Positions 1-11,156 of a stretch of 64,000 nt of DNA are shown one piece after another. The position numbers and the translations under genes were made by a program. Numbering within the stretch: position 1 is the stretch's first letter; each line of letters opens with the position of its first letter. Source of the stretch: Oscheius sp. JU75 (lineage: Eukaryota > Nematoda > Chromadorea > Rhabditida > Rhabditidae). Where the stretch lies: assembly GCA_037178855.1 (NCBI GenBank), contig JASJZC010000007.1, positions 4,712,001 through 4,776,000 on the forward strand, read 5' to 3'. Under the pieces are notes generated by a model that had not been told where the DNA came from, made no database searches, and worked only from the letters and a program-made list of their open reading frames with translations.

Positions 1-2686
1 TGTGGCCAGTTGCTAGCCTAGTCTCATAGAGAAGAAGAAGTATCACAGCTCTTTTTTGGTTGACACAGGAAAATAAGAGCTTGTTTGCTCCGACACATCG
101 ACTACAAATAATTTCGAAAGACAAACCTGAATGTTCTCGCATGTTGCAGCCAACTTTTTGACGAAACCCTCAATGGCAATTATCTTCTTTGACAACTGAT
201 GTTCGCCGTTGGCAATTTCTCCATTCAGAAGTGTGACTCTAGCAGGCAGATCAATGTCGTCCTTCGTCAGCACATCCTTCACATCCCACTACAAAAGCAA
301 AAGTAGAAAAAAGAAAAGGAACCAACTCGTCGCTTGATCGGCCTCAAGCAAAAGAAGTACAGCACCCAGTTACTTGGCTCATCTCCATATCGACCCATCC
401 TGTGTACTTTCATTACAACTCCCGTAGTCATAGCTGCTAAGGAGACTGTCACCATGTTGAACAAGAAGTAACCGACTGAAAACTGTCCATTAGCAGCATC
501 TAAATGATTGCTCTGTCATTTTTTAATGACCCAATGTGTACGGAGAGAAATCATTGTGGAGCCATCAACTACGCAATACCTTCAGCATATGGGCCATTCT
601 GGTGTAATATTTCAACTGCACTTTTAATGGCATTCTCAGCTTCTTTTCGAAGTGTCTCAATGTTGTAAAGGTAGAAAAATGCTTACCGAGAAGCGGAACG
701 TGGGTGGAGCTGTGTGGAATTTTCTCACTAACAACCAGGCTTAACACAGCCATGGTAAGAATAGCTGTTACTCCGAGAGTAAACCGTTCCTGAAGAGAAG
801 AATATCAAAACAAGATTTCAAAGATTACCTCTCTTTCTCCAGTGGTCGAGAATCTGGCGAATAAACCAACAACAGATATAGCACACATCACATACGATGG
901 GAAGGTGAGGGTAACCATGTAGAAGAGAGGACGACGCTTGACAGAAACCTCATAGCGTAGTTCGGACACCTGAAAGACATTGTCTTGTTTTGGATGTATC
1001 AGACAGCCCGTATCTTTTTGAACGCAAATGCCACGATATCGTCAGAATCGTCATGTTTACCTACCACAATTCCTTCGTGATGATAGTCGCTGTTGTTGAC
1101 TCTTACAGATAGCAACCTCCATTCCTCGTTGTCCGTATAATGTTCTCTGATTTTCCTAACTGGCGGCGCTGTTAATCTAATCTTTTCTTTTCCGTACTGC
1201 CATGAGGCAATCTGTAACATTTTTGTGTTTTGTATTGGTTCTCAATACCTCCATGGAACAGCGCTGATCATCAAGTGGGAAATGCTTGATGTTGATCTTG
1301 CAGCTGACAGTGTAGACGGCTGGATGTGACGTCTCAATCGTTCCATTAGAAAAAATCAATGCTGGAGCTCTAACAGAAGAAAGAAGATCTTCATGGTCCA
1401 GCCTGGAATTGTGTACCCTTTAACCGGGCTAGAGCCCGCCGAGAACTAGAGGTTTCCACAAAGGACAGGGTAGAAGCCACTTCATCACAGACATGCACCC
1501 CATTAGAACGACTGTCTATTACGATACTTCGAAGCGTGTGACCAATACCATTAGCAAGTGAGTTATTATGGTGTTCTTTCGTAATCTATGTTGCGCTGTT
1601 GAGCTTTCGAGCCTAATTAACAGCTAAATGGACACAGCTGACCTGTGTCGGTACCTTTCATCGGGTGACATCTCTCGCGAAAACTTTTGCTTTGCAATTC
1701 CCCCTCCTTCCGGTGTGGGTGGGAGATTAGGTGTTCTCGGTCGTTTAAGGAGCCCCAGAATCTCAGCGGTACTTACATATTGAAAACGATGATATCCGGA
1801 ACCCAGATCTTGTTGAGAGGAAGCCATGTCTTCGGAATACCTCCGTACAGTGCAGGATCCCAAGCCAGAGAAGGATCTGTCCATCTCTAGAGGATTCTTT
1901 GAAGATCATTGACGTCAACATACTTCATCGATGTAGGCCAGAACTGTCATGGTTTGTTTCAGTTCGTCGATTCCGAGAATATGCACCAGCTCCATCTCAT
2001 AGTGCACATCCAGGACACCATCAGGCGGTGCTGCAGGATTGTGTCTGGCTACCAGATATTCTGTCAGCTTCTTTGAGGAACCTAAAGATTTTAAGCTTTG
2101 TCCGTATTGTGCTCTGGTGATTGATCACGGAACAAAACGACCCATTATCCTCGTGACGCTCTTGAAGATTCGATTATGTGCTCTCCGTTTTTGGGTTTCC
2201 TGGGGATTCTGCTGGGCCGACTAAGTAATTGCGGGATATTAGAAGGCCAAGCCGATGACCTAAAGCCCCCAGGGGAGCCCAGGATGTTGCGCACGGACAG
2301 AAAAAAGGTAGCTGGATTGCACCGACCATTAAACAATTACACTTTTGAAGGAAGGAGACATTCTAGGAATAGAAACAACGGTGAACTCCCGTTTCTTCAA
2401 CCAACATCCGCCGCCTTGGAGCAATAATTTTGACGTTCCGTCAAATGTGTAGTCGTAACTAAGTTAAGAGCTTCGCTGTCACAGTGAAGGATATCAAAGA
2501 GTGTAAGAAATGGAACTACTACCTGGCACAGATGGCGCATCCGGTTCATCGTCGTAGTGCGGGATTTCAAAATCTTCTTCTCCAGAGTCCTAAAACACCA
2601 CAATCTACAAGGAAATGTCACATTCTCACCTCACAGACGGTCAATGTGCCTAATAGTATAAGAAAAACTATTGGCCATAAAAACAT
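1..2686 (-). CDS. Cys-loop ligand-gated ion channel subunit (nicotinic-like), partial
   Basis: Pentameric ligand-gated channel subunit of the plasma membrane. Exons read on the minus strand: 2630-2686, 2523-2589, 1924-2081, 1777-1886, 1249-1369, 1065-1211, 829-969, 687-789, 327-475, 127-288 and 1-17; the phases of all junctions agree. The start gives a signal peptide (MFLWPIVFLILLGTLTVC) followed by an acidic stretch. The ligand-binding domain has WxPDIIVFN and a Cys-loop, C154-C168 with 13 residues between. M1 begins about residue 235, M2 about 268, and M3 follows in the 327-475 exon. The cytoplasmic end of M2 carries a Gly-Glu pair, as in cation channels. Loop C (around NNSDYHHEG) lacks the vicinal cysteines of alpha subunits, so this is a non-alpha or divergent LGC-type subunit. 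M4 lies beyond the left edge. The family call is secure; the ligand is not. Confidence 0.93.
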
Positions 2687-3537
2687 CTGAAAGCTGGCGA
2701 TTAATCAAATCTCTGAAAGGGAGGACAGAAGGACAGAAAGCACGGCTTGAAAGAATGAGCATAAAATAAAGGTTTTACTGGGCCAGCTCGCCGTATAACT
2801 CTAGAGTTATGGTGAAAGTCTAATGTGCATGAGCTATAGGTATATTATTGTATATGATAGGATTGCATGAAGTTGAGCCAGAATGATCGCAACTAGCAGC
2901 TGGCCATTGAAACGATTGGCCACGCCCATCTTTGACGGCTACCGTAAGATTTATAGCTTTCATTTCTCAGACGAGTACACGTTTTGACCCTACCATCACG
3001 AAGAAATCAGAAAGATTAACGCGTTTATATTACACAAATCTAATGGCCTGAGTGATGTAGCCGAAAGAGAGCTGAAGACATAATGATGGCGTCGATGAAT
3101 GAGCTGGAAAAGAGAAAGAAGTCCGACTTTTTGTTAACTTTTAATTCAGCTGACAGTACTCTCATGATTTGCTGTCTTCCGATAAATGCTCGGTTTTCCG
3201 AAGCTAAACGGAAAAGTAATCAATCTCAACGATGAACTCTTTTTGTTCAAAGAATATTCATGATCTTCACATCACTCTTATCTGGATGAGTCGAGCAACG
3301 GCGATGGCGCTAGGTGGTGTGAACAGACTTGTTGGAACGATGGAACAAGGACAAGTTGTACTAATTGATGAAGCCGATGGATGTGTTAGAAGGACAGTTG
3401 GAGTTCTGTTGGGGCGGGCCAGCCGCATGACCACATTATCCAGATGATAGCCATTACCCGGATCGCAAGCAAGAGCCGATTCGATGTGCACTAGGGCTCA
3501 AACTGACAGAGTCCTAAGTGCCTTAACTTGACTATAG
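2687..3537. other. Intergenic, nothing recognised
   Basis: The stretch between the channel gene and the small membrane protein holds short overlapping ORFs on both strands (about 3232-3491) with no conserved features. It may contain the channel promoter next to 2687 and the 3' UTR of the gene ending at 3538. Confidence 0.5.
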
Positions 3538-4179
3538 TTACGAGTCAATGCTGAGAGAATATGCTGAAAGAGATTCCAAGACAACTTTTGCTGAAATGGC
3601 ATGATAAGACGGCTGTCATTTTTTCAGGATGCGAACAAATTGTTCGCGCTGAGGCAATATTTCAATTCGGTCCGTTCTTTATCTTCCTCTAATTTTTCCT
3701 CAACACTGCTGTAACAGGGTAATTGGAACGGCTCTGCAGCGTTCAAAACACTGAGAAAGGCTTACCTGATAGGAAACCTTCTCGTTTAGCGGTGATTATA
3801 AATCGTCGTTTGTGTAGAAGCACTGCATAAAAGTCAAGCGGCTGTAATAACCAGCTCCATGCAAATTGTTCAAAAGTGTTAATGCAAAACACAAAAACCG
3901 AGAAGAACAAGCACATCACAATCATCAAAGTCATAGTCACGTTACCTCTAACCGATGCGTCCGCTATCAGAGGCAACGTTCTACGGAATGGACCGTTGGA
4001 CCTTCAAAGTGAAAGGCAGCAAAAAACGAGGACCGCATCAAGCCCATCTTCAGCTCGAACCCATGAGTAGCCAGAAGAAACAAGCTCGTCGTCCACGTTG
4101 TCGTCTTCTCGGCTGATTGTGCTGATGCCAAGACGGCCTTCAAGGCAGCCCAGCGCGCAGGATCCATCACCATCGACAT
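3538..4179 (-). CDS. Small single-pass membrane protein, unrecognised
   Basis: Three-exon model (4034-4179, 3766-4001, 3538-3590) of 144 aa, with phases agreeing at both junctions and a clean TAA. An acceptor-like TTGGTCAG lies five bases before the ATG, fitting trans-splicing. The first intron is 32 nt and the second 175 nt. Residues about 72-89 form one strong hydrophobic segment, preceded by an Arg-containing stretch (SNGPFRRTLPLIADASVRG) and followed by a basic one. There is no signal peptide and no recognised family. The 3' end of the first exon is GC-richer than its surroundings. The model rests on splice signals and frame only; a different exon structure is possible. Confidence 0.5.
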
Positions 4180-4674
4180 CTTCGCTGACCAATAAAAAAT
4201 TCTGCTCACATGCTCTCCTTTGTGATTCTAGGCACACTGAAGATCTTTTGATTGGGTTGTCGAAAATGGAATCCGGCCACTATTTGTTTCAACGTTATCG
4301 AAGCAAATATACTACTCGCTATCTATTCAGGTCAACAGTCTGGCCAATGAACAAATATGGAACATGTTGTAGCATGGGACGTGCACCTTATTTTCAAGTT
4401 CTACTAAAGTATCTGAAGCTAATAGCCTCAAATGCTTTTCCAATTCGTTCCTGATCAGACCCTATCTGGGAGATAAGCCAGTGCGACAAAACAACATTAC
4501 AAATAGGAGCCCATTCAGTATGTGTTCATCGGCAAGCAACCCTGCTGTGAGCTCACTTCGCCCACCGGCTACTTTGAGTGGTGTATCATTCCAGTTATGT
4601 TGCTGTAACGCTTATAAATCTAAATTATGAAAGCGCATTGGTGTCTGTGGTTGATCGTTTCTTTGTTTGTCCGT
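4180..4674. other. Intergenic, nothing recognised
   Basis: About 0.5 kb upstream of the small membrane protein. A 118-codon plus-strand ORF (4098-4454) partly overlaps it but is the antisense shadow of exon 1 plus noncoding sequence. No promoter or RNA element could be identified. Confidence 0.4.
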
Positions 4675-6290
4675 AGCTACGAAACAATAGCAAAGCAAAA
4701 AGCTGTACATTGTCCCTGTAAATTGTTGCAAACTAATTGAGTTGGAGAAGAACTAAGAAATGGGACGACGAATTCTGGCCGCTCACGGGTAGAGACAGAA
4801 AGACAAGAAAGACAGAGTAAGAGAGAAATGGAGTGACAGAGAGACAGAAAGACAGAGAAACAGAGAGACAGAGATGCAAGGAGACAGACAGAGACATAGA
4901 CGCATAAAGGGACCGACAGAAAAACAGAGACAAGCTCAGAGAGAAACAGCGAGACTGACAGAGACATAGAGACAGAATAAGAGGGAATTGGAAAGACAGT
5001 CACAGAGAGTCAGACGAGAAAGAGACATTGTAAGCGAGAAACAGAAACGGAGCGACAGAGAGACAGGAGGAGAAAAGCAGAGAAACGGAGAAACAGAGAA
5101 AGAGGCAGAGAGGCAGAAAAAGGGAGAGAAAGATAGACTGAGACATTTACCTTTGACCAACTACTTTTAAGCCTTGAAGAGCTTTTGAATATTCAACTAC
5201 TTTCAACCACCCGTTCTTTCCCAAACTCAAGAAACGATGTTTACATAAAAAGTACGAGACGACCAATAGTGGCGTCGCCAGACGGCGGAGCCGGTTGGTC
5301 ATAATTATCTCAAGAAGTTGTGCTTATTGCCCAATTTTTCCAATAAAGTCCCTTCCGGTGCTCAGGTCATTAAAGTTATATTGACCGTAGAAATTGACCA
5401 GGTTTGACCGCTCAACCTACAGCAGATAAACGTTACCATAATCTTATCAACGGTACAGTCACTCTGTCCGCCGAAGGCTTCTAATTCCACCATTTTCTTT
5501 TCTTAGTATCGATCTAAACTTTGAAAGCGCAAATTGAGTTGAACAGTAACTCAGATATAGCACGACGAATTTTGTTTTTGTTTGAGAGTGACAGAGAAGC
5601 AGAATTACAGGCCGACAGAGCCACAGAGGAACAAACACATGCAGACACAGAGAGAAAGCGAGGGAGGAAGACAGAGACTTTGAGATAGACTGAAAAACAG
5701 TGGGACAGAGAGACAGAGGTGCATAAAAATTGAAAGACAGACAGAGACACGGGGGCATAGACTGACCGACAGAAAAGCAGAGACGAAAAACGGGGACTGA
5801 AATACATAGAGACATAGACAAAGTAAGGGAGAAACACAGAGATGGTAAGACGGAGAGACAGTGAGTGAAGAGAGAAGGAGAGACAGAGAAAGACTGAAAG
5901 GGAGAGAGAAAGAGTCAGTGGAAGAGAAACGTACAGAGAAAAAAGGACAGACAGAGAGACAGGGAGTGACTGAGGGTCAGAAAGACAGACAGAAATACAG
6001 AAGGAAAGAGGGCAGAGAGACAGACCGAGACACAGTGGGAGGGAGACAGAGAGGCAGAGATACATAGAGACAAAGAGACAGAAAGAGAGGGAGACAGAGA
6101 AATAGAGGAACAGAGGGTCAAGGAGACAGAGAGGCACAGTTCCAACTTTTCTCTAGTCTTGAATTGCTTTTGAACTTTCAAATACTTTCAACCATCCACT
6201 CTTTTCCAAACTGAAGAACAATATAGCAAGTAGTGTCGTCACCAGACGGCGAAGCCGGCTCGTGCAATCATTAAAAAGAAAATATAGTTG
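4675..6290. repeat. Tandemly duplicated purine-rich (GACAGAGA-like) minisatellite element
   Basis: Two arrays of degenerate GACAGA/GAGACA units on the plus strand, about 4790-5145 and 5640-6140, are almost pure purine apart from a regular C. Each has similar flanks. On the left both contain ATTGAGTTG followed by GACGACGAATT (about 4735-4775 and 5533-5572). On the right both contain ACTTTCAACCA followed by CAGACGGCG-AGCCGG (about 5200-5293 and 6184-6260). The whole is therefore one flank-array-flank module of about 0.6-0.8 kb duplicated in tandem, the second array being longer. Long ORFs on both strands here, rich in Arg/Glu/Lys or Ser/Leu/Cys, are products of the repeat and are not annotated as genes. 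Confidence 0.85.
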
Positions 6291-6833
6291 TATTCCAGGT
6301 TATTCCCGGATCTACTGGTCCGCCGGGAGCAGAGTGAGACCAGATTTTCACTGTATTACATAGCAGAAAGACTGTAATGGATAGGAACCCAGATGATCAC
6401 AGACAAGGTAACTTCACTGCTTCCGATCAGTTTAGGCATGGAACTTTTAAAGTTTGACTAATAGATAGATTTTTTTATATGCACAATGATGTTTGAGAAT
6501 AGTCTAACTGTGGAAACAAGCTAGACAAGTTAGACTATCGCTTGGTAGCCGAGTAACTAATATGTCATATCAAAACCTCTGAAACTAAAGTATAGTTATG
6601 ACGTGATGTTTCCACTCCCAAAATAAGAATATAATTAGATAGAGATTTATTAAACTGTTTAGGTTTTCATCGACAACCCTTCGTACCGCCACATTCACGA
6701 TATCCAGATTCACAAATTTTGGTTGGTTATTAAATCTCGCAAAATAACTTTTTTCTAATCTTACTTTCTCATCGGCTTTCCCTATTATTTATTTATTTTG
6801 TTGAAATTTTAAGCATCTTTATGTAACTAAACG
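6291..6833. other. Intergenic, AT-rich
   Basis: No coding signal. It lies between the purine-rich repeat and the small gene at 6834 and presumably carries that gene's promoter, though no TATA-like element stands out. Confidence 0.4.
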
Positions 6834-7482
6834 ATGGTGAGTGACGCATAACCGGAAGTGATTCATTCTGAGTCCTTTAAACTGTGATAAAAATCTTTTT
6901 GTAGGGTACACCATATCATACTCAGCATCACTATCCGTATCCTCCAAAAGAGCACTGCTGTTGTGTGGGGATTGCTTCTCAGCTTAATGTGGGTTTTACA
7001 TTTTGTTAAAACAGTCAGAATATAAAGCTACCGAGTCTTATAAAACGCTTCTTTTGCTTCAGTTTATCGACCGAAGGATGGCCGCTATACAGACAACAAT
7101 CGAAAACATTGCTACACAGCTCAAATGTTCAACAGGGCCTCAACAGGTAAACTATGACTATGCCTAGTGTTGTCAAACATGTTATTTGTAAACAGCGTTA
7201 GACTTAATAAGCAGACAAACAGATATCAATGTTTTCAGGCTATGCAGAGTAGCGGTTCAACGCAAGAGGCCATGGAGCCGGAAATTCCGCCTTTGGTAAT
7301 CCCTCCGACCAGTCGCGAAAGAAAGCAACTCATCAAGCAAATGGAAGAGGTAAGCTTGTAACACTTAAATGTTTTTATACTACCTTTAGGAGTTGGAAAA
7401 ACGCAGGGAAGAAAACCGCCAGCATGAGGACCGCATCAGTGGTCTTCGAAGAGAGCTTGAGCAACTGAAAGAAAGAAATTGA
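6834..7482 (+). CDS. Small protein with His/Tyr/Cys-rich N-terminus and coiled-coil C-terminus
   Basis: Five exons, 6834-6836 (ATG only), 6905-6988, 7063-7146, 7239-7349 and 7390-7482, every intron in phase 0, giving 124 aa. The first exon ends immediately after the start codon, with donor GTGAGT. Residues 2-24 are rich in His, Tyr, Pro and Cys (PYHTQHHYPYPPKEHCCC). A middle segment follows, and residues about 83-123 are highly charged with a heptad-like pattern (RRELEQLKERN at the end), a likely coiled coil. No family is recognised. The second exon, with its intron-acceptor flank, is duplicated nearly perfectly at 9658-9752. Confidence 0.65.
6873..6967 (+). repeat. 95-bp duplicated exon segment, copy 1
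   Basis: This spans the 3' part of intron 1 and most of exon 2 of the 6834-7482 gene. The same 95 bases occur at 9658-9752 in the same orientation, with only two mismatches by eye, both in the intronic part; the exonic part is identical. Confidence 0.9.
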
Positions 7483-8076
7483 AAAGCCTCGTAATCCTGG
7501 AAAAAACGTTCATATTGTTCATTCATTTATTGGAAAATGCTTTCATTTCTGTACTTTGCATGAACAACAATGAAAGGAATGCATTCTTTGTTACTAGGCT
7601 TATGACTGTTCTTCTAGAGTCATACACCTCTGACTGTGGACTGACACTCTTCGATTGATCAATATTTAGATATGAAGCTGAAGTAATATAGACAATACTC
7701 TGCATTTGTATGTATAGGTAGAAGAATCATCACCATTGAAGACATCTTCTTTTTAGATCTCTTCTTCCATCTGACCACTCTTACACGAATTCAGAGCTCA
7801 ATGCATAGCACTAAATGAGAGTAAAAATATGTATTTCACAATATGTACAGTAGCGAAAACTCGTTGTATTCAGTTCCTGGGTATTTTTTCCCTCGCACGC
7901 AATCCTTTCAAAGCTGTTAATTTTAGCGCCTCCATAGTGACATTCTTTTACTTGTTTGAACTTATTGACTTTTTCATATTTGTACCACTTTCGCCTCCCT
8001 TTCATTATTTTCAAAAAATGCACTGCTTTTCTAGCAGCAGCTTTTGAGCATTTTTTTCTTTCAGAGTTTCTGGACG
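7483..8076. other. Intergenic, nothing recognised
   Basis: 3' region of the 6834-7482 gene and upstream region of the next. Short ORFs on both strands around 7811-8165 show no conserved motifs and partly represent a T-rich outron ending in CTTTCAG at 8061-8064. Confidence 0.4.
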
Positions 8077-8851
8077 ATGGGTTACGAACCATTTGTGGAA
8101 GGAGTAAAGAAGCCGTGGATCACACACGAGATCAAGTATGCTTTGCTTTTGGATATTCACAATGATATTCTGGTCATTCTGTTCAATGGAGCAGTCCGTA
8201 TCCCAGAAGACCGGAAAACATAATCGTACAAATGCTCGGAAAATAGCTGTCTTTTTAGTGCACGGTTAGTTTTATACTTTTTTCTCATATTCAGTATACA
8301 TGATTCCAGGACTTGACCAGTTTCCAGATGAACGATTGCACATTGTCAAATGTTGATCCCTTCCCTGTTACAGGAAACGGCCTGTTTGAGGTAGCATACT
8401 TTCCCATATACACAAGCTAATTGTTTCAAGCCACTGTATTTGTCGTGACAAGAAACTTGGAGCTGTACCCAGTTGACGCTGCAGGTTTTTATGGAAGAAA
8501 AGAATTAATTGCTTTCAGATTTAAACTGAAGGTGAGTATTCGTACTAGCTTGCAATCCTCCTGATTCAGCTGGAACAGTTCGTCACCTATACAATCGACA
8601 ATAAAGAACTCCTTACGTCCCTCCTACTACAACGTCAGTCAACTCAAACGCGGCCTCACAAGCAGCTGTACAATGTAAGAATTACGGACGAGAACACCCT
8701 AAATATATCGCTTGAGGTATGTCTATTTGGGACATTCTGTGGCTTTTAGGATGCGGTTTTTCTGCTGATTCCCTACGACATGAATGACACAATGCGCATC
8801 AAGCACGTCTTCCTTGGATTTGCGAGAATTCTAAATGTTTTTATAATTTGA
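8077..8851 (+). CDS. Unrecognised multi-exon gene
   Basis: The coding signal is clear but the exon joins in the 5' half are unresolved. An acceptor (TTTCTTTCAG, ending 8064) precedes an ATG at 8077 that opens MGYEPFVEGVKKPWITHEIK; a strong donor (AA/GTATGC) follows at 8136. Later segments are an exon near 8310-8390, a stretch near 8433-8531 (TRNLELYPVDAAGFYGRKEL), and two well-defined exons at 8570-8716 and 8750-8851 that end in a hydrophobic tail and TGA. The joins from 8136 to 8430 do not all agree in phase, so at least one boundary is wrong or the copy is damaged. There is no signal peptide and no recognised family. Its exons lie 0.6 kb after the preceding small gene in the same orientation. 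Confidence 0.5.
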
Positions 8852-10948
8852 ATTTTAGATGACCATAAACCGTTAAAAACTGATGTATCTCTGCGTAGAG
8901 AAATCCGGTTTTTGAGGCAGTTCTGAGGTCGTATGTTCAAACTGTAGTTCCGAATGACTGACGAAATTTATTCGGAGCAGGTAAACACCCTGGAAGTAAC
9001 GTGTTGGGAAGTAGTCTCCTTTCAGGAATACTACTACTCGTACTTCGAAGTAGCATTCGTATCGCTTTTACGTTCCTTGTTAACGTTTATATGGTCCGTT
9101 GTTGATTTCGTTTGTTGTTTTCTCCTTGTATGTCTATAATTTCAAGTGTGCCGTTTATCATTTACTTTTCAGACGTACCTCTTTTTAATAAAGTTTGAAA
9201 AGAAAAAGCCTTTCAGTGAACGAAAATCCAAAAATGATCAACCAAACAGTAAATAGGACTGAACCCTACAAGTTTGGGCCTTTTAATTGAAATCATTGAG
9301 TTTGATGAAGAGCAATGTTTTCAGATGGGATAAAAGAAGGATATGTGAGCACAACGAAGGGTGTACTACTGGAGCTAAAAGGACATTGATGACGTATAAG
9401 CACTTGCACTACTTTTAGGTCCTTATCAGGGTCGAATCCAAATTTAGAGACGCTACTGCTCGTAACTATTGCACGCATAAAAGAACTACGTAAAAGATCC
9501 TGGGAACAGTCAAACTCTGACGTAACCAATGAAGCTGTTTAGCATAAAACGTGGATAATGAAGGTTCCGCCTGCTTCTCTATATAAACACACTCGGTGAC
9601 AGTTTGGACACATTTTTTACAGTCCCCCACCTTCCAAGACACATGATTTATTCTATTTCCTTCAAACTGTCATAAAAATCTTTTTGTAGGGTACACCATA
9701 TCATACTCAGCATCACTATCCGTATCCTCCAAAAGAGCACTGCTGTTGTGTGCCTCGTCTTTCCTCTGTTTTGATTACAAAGCTCCTGTGTTCTCCAAAA
9801 AGAAGGTTTTCACTCTCGTTTCCTACAAATTCATAGATATATTACACAATAACTGTCTCATTGTTTTGTAGACTGAACCGTCATTTCCAAAAAAGTCAAA
9901 AACGTACAGCAGAGAACCATTTCGTGCTACAAAATATGTACGAGCGTTAGGTAGTAATTGACGTTCTAATAGACTTGACGGTGAATATTTTTTCAAGCAA
10001 GTAGACCCCCACTTTCTCACCCAAACAGAAACTGTTTTCTTTTCTCTGTTCGGTCCACTCAATTTCGTGAGTCATTCCACAGTTCTTATCTCGGAGCCGA
10101 AATCATAAATAATTGTAGCAGGGTACGTACTATGAGTCAAAAGCTGACCAATAGGCATTGTTATTATGTTCATTGGAGTTTCGAACTATTACATGTATAA
10201 ATGTTTGGCAAAGCACACGAGATAGTGACGCGAATCTTTGAATTACAAGAGGCTTAGAAGCCGCGGAATGCATGAGTTGCACTTCCGAGTAGGTACTTAT
10301 CGTGGAGGTTTGGAGTTTTACTTTTTGGAATTAGCGACTTATCTGAGAGTAATAAGTTTGGCTATTCTCTTCCGGTTGAATTTCAATGATATTTAGTGGT
10401 TCTGTGCTCAACAGTCCTATATAACTATTTACTGTATCGATTCTTAAGCTTCAGTATCTATTAAACTGGAAGATTTCCAATCAGTTCAACACCCTTGTCC
10501 GCTTTTTTTGATGGCTAGAAAGAGTGTGTCTCTCTTTTCCAGAATTCTGACTCATGCTTGCCCGACCTTTCACACACAGGAGGATTAATAAACACATAAT
10601 CTGTAATAATCCGACGCTTACAACGACTTTGCTGTTTCTTTTTGTCAAATATTAGTCATTCGTCAAACACCGAGTCAGTTGTGACTAGTCTTGATGAGCA
10701 TTAAGATCACGTATATTAAGGGCGGTCAGTGATAGCAACCGCATTCACCTCCCAGTTCTGAAAAATTTTCAAAAATTCCCGTAAATATCTGGAATATAAG
10801 TAGTTGTTTTTTAATCTTCAGACACCGTCCTAAGGTGTGGTCGACTTTTCACACACTGTTATCAAAGATTTGGCACCTTCGTCAACTGCTCCACCCTTCA
10901 GTAGTTTTTAAACAAACTCTGTTTACAGATACTCACCCCGTTACTACA
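8852..10948. other. Gene-poor stretch containing a duplicated exon fragment
   Basis: About 2.1 kb with no gene I can support. It contains the 95-bp copy of the 6834-7482 gene's exon 2 at 9658-9752. A 79-codon minus-strand ORF at 9823-10062 has some protein-like character but no neighbouring exons with matching phase. Confidence 0.4.
9658..9752 (+). repeat. 95-bp duplicated exon segment, copy 2 (isolated)
   Basis: Near-identical copy of 6873-6967, including the intron acceptor TTTTTGTAG and the exonic His/Tyr/Pro/Cys-rich stretch. Downstream of the copy the sequence diverges abruptly, with no trace of the other exons of the source gene. It could be a relic of a duplicated gene, or a real exon of an unrecognised paralogue. 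Confidence 0.85.
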
Positions 10949-11156
10949 ATGTCTGATGATGAGCGACGTGCAGAAATTGATAGACTCCGCGAACTTGACA
11001 GGGTTTCACATTGTTTAATTAAAAACAAAATGATTACAGGAACGGAGGGAAGAAGATCGTCGTAGGAAGGACAATGAAAAGGAAGAAGAACGTCTTCGGA
11101 AAGAAATAGAGAAAGAAGAAGAGAAAAGAAGACGCGACGAGGAAAAGAACAAATAA
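10949..11156 (+). CDS. Very small highly charged coiled-coil protein
   Basis: Two exons, 10949-11002 and 11040-11156, separated by a 37-nt intron (GTTTCA to ATTACAG), both phase 0, giving 56 aa. From residue 5 to the end the protein is almost entirely Arg, Glu, Lys and Asp with a regular heptad-like spacing (opening MSDDERRAEIDRLRELDR). Its composition resembles the C-terminus of the 6834-7482 protein, which ends in a similar charged coil. No family is recognised. An AATAAA-like signal lies at about 11333. A short low-complexity protein is easy to over-predict, but the spliced frame and stop are clean. Confidence 0.5.

Noticed and set aside
3232-3447. Plus-strand ORF containing VVLIDEAD, reminiscent of a Walker B motif
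   Set aside because: No Walker A, no neighbouring exons, and the opposite strand is equally open; a chance match.
4677-6181. Long Ser/Leu/Cys-rich minus-strand ORFs (up to 207 codons) and Arg/Glu-rich plus-strand ORFs
   Set aside because: They are translations of the purine-rich minisatellite on both strands; open frames are expected from the repeat unit.
9823-10062. 79-codon minus-strand ORF of protein-like composition
   Set aside because: No acceptor/donor partners in phase and no motif; kept only as a note.
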